From the NCBI GenBank assembly GCA_022576105.1, contig JACZRM010000033.1, positions 1 to 11,386 on the forward strand: a DNA stretch of 11,386 nt. The letters are read 5' to 3'. Below are positions 7,355-11,386 of the stretch, one piece after another. Under the pieces are notes generated by a model. It did not search any database. It saw nothing but the letters and a program-made list of their open reading frames with translations, and had not been told where the DNA came from. This DNA comes from Chloroflexota bacterium. GTDB taxonomy: Bacteria > Chloroflexota > Dehalococcoidia > UBA3495. Positions within the stretch are counted from its first letter, which is position 1; every line of letters starts with the position of its first letter. Made by a program: the position numbers and the translations under genes.

Positions 7355-7990
7355 CTAAATTACCCCGTGAGGCCACGGTGGCTGGGGCCGCTTGACCTCA
7401 CCAACATATTGGAGGTCGGACACCAACTTGGTCAAATTGGTGTAAATTTCACCGGCCTGATCGTCGGGAGGAATGAACATCTTGATGAAGGCCGAGCCGC
7501 CGCTGGGGAAGACATAGGTTGGCACGCCAAATGCGCCGTGCTCTTCCACCGCTTTAGTGTGGCTCTCGCCAATCTCCCGCAGCAAATCAGCATCGACCAG
7601 GTCTTCTTTGAACTGGCCCATGTCGACAATGGAGTTGTCTACCGCTTCGTCGATCACCGCTGGGTCGGTCAGGTCCTTCTTTTCTTCGTGGCGGAGTTTC
7701 AGCAGCGCCATGAAGAACGACTCGAAGGCCTCTTTGCCCTGGCGTTTCGCGGCCAGTCCGGCCTGGTGGGCCAGCAGAGTGTGATCAGAGCCGTTCAAGA
7801 TTTCCGGCTGCTCCCAAACCTTGTAGTCTTCTCCCTTGTCTTTGCTGTTGATCTGGGCCAGGGAGAAGGGTTGCCAGTCTACATCAATGGTTTCTCCGGT
7901 TGTTTCCCGGACTTTCGACAGCCACACGGCTGCGTTATAGACAAAGGGTCAACGAAAGTCGTAGTAGGTAATGAAGTTAGCTTCGGCCAT
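7355..7990 (-). CDS. DsbA/FrnE-family oxidoreductase with in-frame TGA; candidate selenoprotein
   Basis: The gene encodes a thioredoxin-fold protein of the DsbA/FrnE group, 211 residues if the TGA at 7951-7949 (codon 14) is read as selenocysteine. The N-terminus MAEANFITYYDFR-(TGA)-PFVYNAAVWL puts the TGA exactly where the redox Cys of the family motif D-F-R-C-P lies. The cis-Pro loop GAFGVPTYVF is present near residue 168. A helical insertion between these parts is typical of the family. There is no signal peptide, so the protein should be cytoplasmic. The usual second Cys of CxxC is Val, and no Cys occurs anywhere else, so residue 14 would be the only redox centre. The ATG at 7990 has a strong GAGGTG 4 nt upstream. 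The GTG at 7927, where simple gene calling begins, has no ribosome-binding site and would remove the first strand and active site. Alternatives are a nonsense mutation or a base error (TGC or TGT to TGA). It is first in the operon with rnc and ftsY. Confidence 0.72.
7916..7951 (-). promoter_or_regulatory. Candidate bacterial SECIS element after in-frame TGA
   Basis: Starting at the TGA (7951-7949), the coding strand can fold a hairpin at 7934-7916. The 5' arm CGCAGCC pairs with the 3' arm GGCTG-T-CG, giving seven pairs with one bulged T at 7918, and closes a GTGT loop at 7927-7924. The loop begins 21 nt after the TGA and its first base is G. Described bacterial SECIS elements have a small apical loop with a G in the first two positions roughly 16-37 nt from the UGA, so this fits. 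The bulged T is on the 3' arm, unlike E. coli fdhF where it is on the 5' arm. It was found by eye, and a 7-bp stem can occur by chance in GC-rich DNA. Confidence 0.55.
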
Positions 7991-7994
7991 TTCG

Positions 7995-8001
7995 CACCTC
8001 T
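7995..8001 (-). promoter_or_regulatory. Ribosome-binding site that fixes the DsbA-like start
   Basis: The coding strand reads AGAGGTG, then CGAA, then ATG at 7990. This strong Shine-Dalgarno, 21 codons before the GTG at 7927, shows that translation starts upstream of the TGA and must pass it to make the full fold. Confidence 0.75.
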
Positions 8002-8053
8002 AGAAACTCTTATTTTCCGGGACCGTTGCTGCGGGATCGTGGTCTTAGGGAGG

Positions 8054-8062
8054 ATTGTAGCA
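8054..8062 (-). promoter_or_regulatory. Extended -10 promoter for the DsbA-rnc-ftsY operon
   Basis: On the minus strand TGCTACAAT (8062-8054) is a TGn-extended -10 with five of six bases matching TATAAT. It would start transcripts near 8047, giving a leader of about 57 nt before the ATG at 7990. No good -35 is seen: the expected position (about 8082-8077) overlaps the plus-strand -10. Extended -10 promoters can act without a strong -35. Confidence 0.45.
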
Positions 8063-8076
8063 TAATTGCTATGCTA
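8058..8076. promoter_or_regulatory. Perfect 7-bp inverted repeat between divergent -10 boxes
   Basis: TAGCATA (8058-8064) and TATGCTA (8070-8076) form a perfect inverted repeat with a 5-nt spacer, and each outer end runs into one of the two divergent -10 boxes. It may be a dimeric regulator's operator, or the symmetry may just reflect two mirrored TG-extended -10 elements. Confidence 0.45.
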
Positions 8077-8080
8077 TAAT
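8072..8080 (+). promoter_or_regulatory. Extended -10 promoter for the CCA nucleotidyltransferase gene
   Basis: TGCTATAAT is a TGn-extended -10 with a perfect TATAAT hexamer (8075-8080). It predicts transcription from about 8086-8088, only a few bases before the AGGAGG at 8092-8097. No good -35 is present; the place it would occupy overlaps the minus-strand -10. The short leader limits translation to starting at or just after 8104. Confidence 0.6.
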
Positions 8081-8091
8081 CACCTACTGAC

Positions 8092-8097
8092 AGGAGG
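8092..8097 (+). promoter_or_regulatory. Perfect AGGAGG ribosome-binding site that fixes an ACG start
   Basis: AGGAGG is followed after 6 nt (ccctcc) by ACG at 8104, in frame with the nucleotidyltransferase. This is the spacing expected for a start codon, yet no ATG, GTG or TTG lies in frame until 8254. Confidence 0.7.
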
Positions 8098-8103
8098 CCC
8101 TCC

Positions 8104-9372
8104 ACGCGGAAGCTGCGGCACATCCACAACCCCCTGCGGGCCATCGAGAATAGTATCGGTGGCGACAACCTGGTATTTTGGAACGCCCTGCGTCAAAGAG
8201 CCCTGACCCATTCGCTGCCGGTCTATCTGGTCGGCGGACCAATTCGGGATGTTTTGCTGGACGCTCCGGTTAAGGACCTGGACTTTGTGCTGGAGGGCGA
8301 CGCCCCCCAACTGGCCCGGCAGATGGCCTCTGATTTGGGCTGGGAATTGCTGGTGCATCAGCGGTTCGGGACGGCGACGGTGACTCATAACGGCTGCAGC
8401 GTAGATCTGGTGACCGCGCGCAGAGAAACTTACGCCGCGCCCGGCGCGCTGCCAAAAGTTGACGCTGGCGCATTGAGCGAAGACCTGGCCCGGCGGGATT
8501 TCTCGATCAACACGCTGGCATTGCCGATGTTCCAGGCGCAACCAGAGGTAATAGATGAACAGGGCGGAATTGCCGACCTGGAAAAGGGTCTGATACGCAC
8601 GCTGCACCCCAGAAGTTTCATTGACGACCCCACCCGTATCTTGCGGGCGGTCCGTTACGAGCAGCGATTCGGTTTTTCGCTGACCTGTGCAACCGAAGGG
8701 CAGCTTCAGCAGGCTCTAAGCCAGGGCTGCCTGGATACGGTGAGCGGTGACCGCCTGCGGCACGAGTTGGAGCGGATCCTGGAGGAGAAATTACCGGGAC
8801 GTGCGCTGGCGAGAGCTATATCGTTGGGAATTCTGCCGGCCATCCACCCGTCGTTGACCGAGAAATCAAGCCTGGCCAGGCTGGAAGCAAGTTCAGGCAA
8901 TGAAAGTACACCCGAGCCACTGGCCTGCTTGGCTGCCCTGGTGTATCACCTGTCGCCGGGCGATGCCGAGAGCGTCGTGCAGCGATTCAACATGTCCGGT
9001 CAATGGGCCGAAGTGGTGCGAGACACGGTTGCCTTGAGAGAACTGGAATCCCAGCTATCGGTGCCGGATTTGCGACCATCGCAAATTGTCGAACTACTGA
9101 ACGGACTCGGCGATGCTGCAGTTGCCGCTGTATCTCATATCTGTGATAGTCAGCTGGTCTCCCATCGGTTGGGCCAGTATCTCGGCCAACTGCGGCAGAT
9201 TGTGCCAGCCTTGGATGGCAATGCGCTGCTGGCGATGGGTGCGGCACCGGGGCCAACTATCGGGAAGATTCTGGCTAAATTGCGTGAAGCCAAGCTGGAC
9301 GGCCAGGTCGAGTCCGAGGAGGACGAGCGGCAATTGGTAGCTACGATGCTCGCGGGAGGGGTTGATGTCTGA
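8104..9372 (+). CDS. CCA-adding / poly(A) polymerase-family nucleotidyltransferase
   Basis: The product belongs to the class II tRNA nucleotidyltransferase/poly(A) polymerase family, which adds CCA (or only part of it) to tRNA 3' ends. From the proposed ACG start it has 422 residues. Motifs in order are LVGGPIRD (42-49), the metal-binding DLD (58-60), SVDLVTARRE (99-108) with the third carboxylate, RRDFSINTLA (130-139), and DPTRILRAVRYEQRFGF (175-191). No HD domain is seen, and the C-terminal half is helical. The frame is open from 8080 but has no ATG, GTG or TTG before TTG 8254, which lies after the essential VGG motif and so cannot be the true start. ACG 8104, 6 nt after AGGAGG, gives MRKLRHIHNPL if read as Met. 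It may be a rare ACG start or an ATG changed by mutation or error. Full CCA versus A- or CC-adding activity cannot be decided here. Confidence 0.87.
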   Translation, partial: TRKLRHIHNPLRAIENSIGGDNLVFWNALRQRALTHSLPVYLVGGPIRDVLLDAPVKDLDFVLEGDAPQLARQMASDLGWELLVHQRFGTATVTHNGCSVDLVTARRETYAAPGALPKVDAGALSEDLARRDFSINTLALPMFQAQPEVIDEQGGIADLEKGLIRTLHPRSFIDDPTRILRAVRYEQRFGFSLTCATEGQLQQALSQGCLDTVSGDRLRHELERILEEKLPGRALARAISLGILPAIHPSLTEKSSLARLEASSGNESTPEPLACLAALVYHLSPGDAESVVQRFNMSGQWAEVVRDTVALRELESQLSVPDLRPSQIVELLNGLGDAAVAAVSHICDSQLVSHRLGQYLGQLRQIVPALDGNALLAMGAAPGPTIGKILAKLREAKLDGQVESEEDERQLVATMLAGGVDV

Positions 9373-9589
9373 AGCCTTGGAACAAGAACTTGAGCAGGAA
9401 TCCTGCATAATATGCGATGGCGCACTGGATGGTATCCACCAGACTGCCTGCCAGATGTGTGGAGGCAGGTTTCATCAACCCTGGAGTCAGGACAGCGAAG
9501 TGCCACATTGCGGCCGCATTGGCAGTCACGATGACGCCCTGGCGATAGTGTTTCTGTGCAACGATTGCTACGAGGGGCGGCGGCCTTAG
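9365..9589 (+). CDS. Small RING/PHD-like zinc-binding protein
   Basis: This 74-residue protein has an orderly set of metal ligands: C14-x2-C17, C29-x2-C32, H37, C49 (preceded by H48), and C65-x2-C68. The C4-H-C3 order resembles cross-brace RING or PHD fingers, although the H37 to C49 gap is longer than in PHD. It could instead be a treble-clef or zinc-ribbon domain. Little else lies outside the finger. The ATG at 9365 is preceded by GGGAGGGG at a 4-nt spacing, and the gene overlaps the 3' end of the nucleotidyltransferase by 8 nt, so the two are probably co-translated. A TTG codon directly before the ATG is a less likely start. The function is unknown; protein or RNA binding is plausible. No family was recognised with certainty. 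Confidence 0.75.
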   Translation: MSEALEQELEQESCIICDGALDGIHQTACQMCGGRFHQPWSQDSEVPHCGRIGSHDDALAIVFLCNDCYEGRRP

Positions 9590-9607
9590 TTAACGGGTGC
9601 ATTTGGA

Positions 9608-9640
9608 CTCTCCCTGAGCAGACGGAGAGAGTAAACTTTT
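9608..9640 (+). terminator. Weak terminator-like hairpin after the zinc-finger gene
   Basis: CTCTCC (9608-9613) can pair with GGAGAG (9624-9629) around a 10-nt loop, followed a few bases later by TTTT (9637-9640). The stem is short and the T-run is delayed and short, so it may not terminate. Confidence 0.25.
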
Positions 9641-9650
9641 CTGTTGCCCC

Positions 9651-9768
9651 TCATTCTGAAGGAGCCCTTCGGCTCGCCTGTCCTGAGCTTGGCGAAGTGG
9701 CTCAGGGTAAACTCCGTGAACGAAGAATCCCAGATTCTTCACCTTCACTTTGTTCCGGTTCAGAATGA
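9651..9768. repeat. 118-bp MITE/REP-like element with 10-bp terminal inverted repeats
   Basis: The ends tcattctgaa (9651-9660) and ttcagaatga (9759-9768) are perfect inverted repeats. Inside are three hairpins: gagcc/ggctc (9662-9675), cctgagc/gctcagg (9682-9706) and gaagaatc/gattcttc (9722-9740). The cctgtcctgagcttggcgaag segment and the gaagaatc...ttcagaatgac end resemble non-coding palindromic repeats recalled from many bacterial genomes, including Chloroflexota. No transposase or flanking target duplication is seen. Open frames crossing it are not credible genes. It fills most of the 256-nt gap between the zinc-finger and MDR genes. Confidence 0.65.
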
Positions 9769-9845
9769 CCGGAGCGTGCGCCAATAACTGCCATCTACTG
9801 CAAAACTGCCGGACCGGGTTCGTGCCTGAAGGAGAGTAACCCCCG

Positions 9846-10877
9846 ATGAAAGCGGTGTACATTGAAGCTCATGGCGGGCCGGAAGCCCTGGTCTATGGCG
9901 AGCGCCCCGACCCGGTGATCAAAGACCATGAAGTGAAAGTCAAGGTTGGCGCATCGGCCCTTAATCGTTTGGACCTCTACACCCGCGAGGGTGGCCGGGG
10001 GCTGCGTCGGGAGTTTCCGCCGCCGCTGATCTTGGGCGGCGACTGCGCCGGCGAGGTGGTCGAGGTCGGCGGGGCAGTGATCGGTCTGAATATCGGCGAT
10101 CGGGTGGTGGTCAACCCGTTGATCGACTCCACCCAACTGGCGGCCTACCCGCCGGGCGCCGCCGCACCGCCGCCTCAATTCTTGGGCAGCGCCGTCGATG
10201 GCAGTTATGCCGAGTACGTAGCCGTGCCGGCGGCCAACGCCCATCCCATCGTTGAGGCCGTTTCTTACGAAACCGCCGCCGCCGCGCCGACCACCTTCCT
10301 GCCGGTGTGGAACATGATGGTGCGACGCGCCAAACTCAAACCCTGGGAGACGGTGCTGGTGCTGTCGGCTTCGGCTGGGGTGGGGACTGCCGCGATCCAG
10401 GTGGCCAAGAAGGTGGTTGGCGCCCGGGTCATCGCCACTACCAGCACCGAGGAGAAAGTGTCCCAGGCCAAGTCTCTAGGCGCTGACGAGGTGATTAACT
10501 ACAAAGAGGAAGACATCGGCGAGCGGGTCAAGGCCATCACCGGCGGCCAGGGCGTGGACGTGGTGGTGGACCACGTGGGCGCTGAATTCTTCACCGCCGC
10601 TTTCAACGCGTTGAGGCCGGGCGGTCGCTACACCATCTGCGGCGCGACCACCGGGCTGCGGGCGGAATTACACTTGGGTCTGCTGTTCACGAAGCAGATT
10701 GAGATTTACGGCGGGTTCATGGGCACCAACGAGGATATGCGGGAGATTGTGGCGATGCTGAATCGCGGGGTGATTCAGCCGGTGGTGCACCAGGTGTTCC
10801 CGCTGGCCGAGGCCGCCGCCGCCCACCAGGCGATGGAGGCGACCAACTTCTTCGGGAAGATATTACTCAGGCCGTAG
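9846..10877 (+). CDS. MDR-superfamily quinone oxidoreductase-like protein, zinc-less
   Basis: This 343-residue medium-chain dehydrogenase/reductase probably reduces quinones, enals or related carbonyls with NAD(P)H in the cytoplasm; the substrate is unknown. The GroES-like N-terminal half contains GASALNRLDLYTREGG (35-50), in which Asn replaces the zinc-binding Cys, then LILGGDCAGEVVEVG (61-75). The Rossmann half has LSASAGVGTAAIQVAKK (173-189), with the GVG turn at 178-180, and GADEVINYK (212-220). The loop where relatives often carry four Cys for structural zinc (about 91-116) is instead rich in Ala and Pro and has none. The ATG at 9846 has AGGAGA about 10 nt upstream. Codons here are richer in GCC, GCG and CCG than in the following MNT gene. 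It stands alone, separated from the upstream gene by the repeat element. Confidence 0.92.
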   Translation: MKAVYIEAHGGPEALVYGERPDPVIKDHEVKVKVGASALNRLDLYTREGGRGLRREFPPPLILGGDCAGEVVEVGGAVIGLNIGDRVVVNPLIDSTQLAAYPPGAAAPPPQFLGSAVDGSYAEYVAVPAANAHPIVEAVSYETAAAAPTTFLPVWNMMVRRAKLKPWETVLVLSASAGVGTAAIQVAKKVVGARVIATTSTEEKVSQAKSLGADEVINYKEEDIGERVKAITGGQGVDVVVDHVGAEFFTAAFNALRPGGRYTICGATTGLRAELHLGLLFTKQIEIYGGFMGTNEDMREIVAMLNRGVIQPVVHQVFPLAEAAAAHQAMEATNFFGKILLRP

Positions 10878-10950
10878 GGCTGGAAACGTATCAGCCAGCC
10901 TATACATCCACAACAATTGTATTGGCAAATAGCAGACAAGAGAGTGCATC

Positions 10951-11280
10951 ATGTCCAGCAACGATATTGAAGAGCTGGCGCAACGAGTCATAGATAGACT
11001 GGTATCTGGTTACGCCCCTCAGAAGGTTATTCTTTTCGGCTCTTATGCTTACGGTACGCCGGACAGAGATAGCGATATTGACCTGTTAATTATCAAGGAT
11101 AGGCCGGAAAGATTCTTTGACCGGCTGACTACAGTCCGGAAGGTCGTCGCTGGAACACACAAAGGGGTTCCAATGGATCTTCTGGTGCTAACACCGAAAG
11201 AAGTGAAGGAAAGGCTAAAGGCGGGAGACCAATTTATCGGCGAGATTCTGGGGAAAGGCCGCCTCGTGTATGCCGCCTGA
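10951..11280 (+). CDS. MNT-type minimal nucleotidyltransferase-domain protein
   Basis: This 109-residue protein is a single nucleotidyltransferase domain of the polymerase-beta superfamily. It shows FGSYAYGTPDRDSDIDLLII (29-48), with G30-S31 and the metal-binding pair D42 and D44, and a third Asp, D76, in PMDLLVLTP. Such proteins are usually the MNT half of HEPN/MNT toxin-antitoxin pairs, where MNT transfers AMP to the HEPN toxin. The C-terminal FIGEILGKGRLVYAA (95-109) is typical of that group. No HEPN gene is visible: the MDR gene lies 73 nt upstream and the next gene downstream is on the opposite strand. The ATG at 10951 has only a weak purine stretch (aagagag) upstream. Base composition is more AT-rich than the MDR gene, which may reflect separate acquisition. 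Whether it is an orphan antitoxin or a stand-alone transferase is open. Confidence 0.88.
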   Translation: MSSNDIEELAQRVIDRLVSGYAPQKVILFGSYAYGTPDRDSDIDLLIIKDRPERFFDRLTTVRKVVAGTHKGVPMDLLVLTPKEVKERLKAGDQFIGEILGKGRLVYAA

Positions 11281-11298
11281 AGAATGCTGCGGCATTCT
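11281..11298. terminator. Hairpin between convergent genes
   Basis: agaatgc (11281-11287) and gcattct (11292-11298) form a perfect 7-bp stem with a 4-nt loop directly after the MNT stop codon. It also lies 13 nt past the stop of the convergent minus-strand gene. No T-run follows at once on either strand (the plus-strand ttttt is at 11316-11320), so it is only a possible bidirectional terminator. Confidence 0.35.
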
Positions 11299-11311
11299 AT
11301 CTCCGAATAAC

Positions 11312-11386
11312 CTACTTTTTCTCCAGCCGTCTGCCGTGAAACAGGTACTGGTTGGAGTAGCCGCCGTAGCGCCCAAAGTGGCGGTG
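11312..11386 (-). CDS. C-terminal end of an unidentified minus-strand gene
   Basis: Reading in from the right edge on the minus strand, an open frame of 24 codons ends at a TAG (11314-11312). The tail contains FGRYGGYSNQYLFHGRRLE and closes with two lysines. Its aromatic, Gly- and Arg-rich composition looks like a real protein end rather than chance, but I do not recognise the family. The opposite strand is also open here, so the strand is not certain. Confidence 0.4.
   Translation of the reverse strand, partial: HRHFGRYGGYSNQYLFHGRRLEKK

Noticed and set aside
7355..7927. DsbA-like gene starting at GTG 7927 (190 residues)
   Set aside because: No ribosome-binding site precedes this GTG and it removes the first beta strand and the active site; the same frame upstream encodes the missing family N-terminus behind a strong ribosome-binding site.
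7949..7951. General reassignment of TGA to an amino acid in this organism
   Set aside because: Several intact genes here end with TGA (Agl23-like, nucleotidyltransferase, MNT), so TGA works as a stop in general; only local recoding is plausible.
7367..8065. Plus-strand 232-codon open frame
   Set aside because: It is antisense to the DsbA-like gene, lacks recognisable motifs, and runs through the promoter region.
8080..8607. Minus-strand 175-codon open frame
   Set aside because: It lies opposite the conserved catalytic part of the nucleotidyltransferase and has no ribosome-binding site or known motif.
8254..9372. Nucleotidyltransferase starting at TTG 8254
   Set aside because: This would delete the LVGGPIRD motif needed for nucleotide binding; in-frame upstream codons clearly encode it.
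9590..9862. Minus-strand 90-codon open frame
   Set aside because: It crosses the 118-bp inverted-repeat element and the MDR start region; its sequence mirrors the repeat rather than a protein family.
10878..10900. GGCTGG/CCAGCC hairpin as a terminator after the MDR gene
   Set aside because: The stem is six pairs with an 11-nt loop and no following T-run.

Overview
The window is about 11.4 kb of moderately GC-rich bacterial chromosome, densely packed with genes. The best taxonomic clue is the side-by-side pair of large membrane proteins of the TIGR03663 (Agl23-like) and TIGR03662 (DUF2298) families, which are known mainly from Chloroflexota and Archaea. The bacterial FtsY, RNase III and CCA-adding-type genes, together with intergenic repeats of a kind common in Chloroflexota, suggest a Chloroflexota bacterium, perhaps Dehalococcoidia/SAR202-like. 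That placement is inference.

Left half, all on the minus strand and read right to left from about 8050. A DsbA/FrnE-type thioredoxin-fold protein (7990-7355) is followed after 9 nt by RNase III (7345-6650), after 61 nt by the SRP receptor FtsY (6588-5632), and after 59 nt by a DUF2298 membrane protein (5572-3149). A 292-nt spacer with two GAAA-tetraloop hairpins comes next. Then follow the Agl23-like GT-C membrane protein (2856-295) and the N-terminus of a YbhN/AglD-type flippase-like protein that runs off the left edge (168-1). The three membrane proteins look like a lipid-linked glycan or surface-glycosylation module. The first three genes are housekeeping and redox functions.

Right half, plus strand from about 8085. 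A CCA-adding/poly(A) polymerase-family nucleotidyltransferase (8104-9372) overlaps a small eight-ligand zinc-finger protein (9365-9589). A 118-bp repeat element with 10-bp terminal inverted repeats follows (9651-9768). Then come a zinc-less quinone-oxidoreductase-like MDR protein (9846-10877) and a stand-alone MNT-type minimal nucleotidyltransferase (10951-11280). The right edge cuts the C-terminus of a convergent minus-strand gene.

The most notable point is the DsbA-like gene. It has an in-frame TGA exactly where the catalytic Cys of the D-F-R-C-P motif belongs, a strong upstream ribosome-binding site and ATG, an intact frame afterwards, and a SECIS-like hairpin at the right distance. It is therefore a candidate selenoprotein, and ordinary gene callers would truncate it to a GTG start at 7927. 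The divergent neighbour also has an unusual start: the CCA gene has no ATG, GTG or TTG before its catalytic motif, but an ACG lies 6 nt after a perfect AGGAGG. Between the two genes is a compact, nearly symmetrical bidirectional promoter. Two single-base anomalies so close together also make local consensus error an alternative that read data should exclude.
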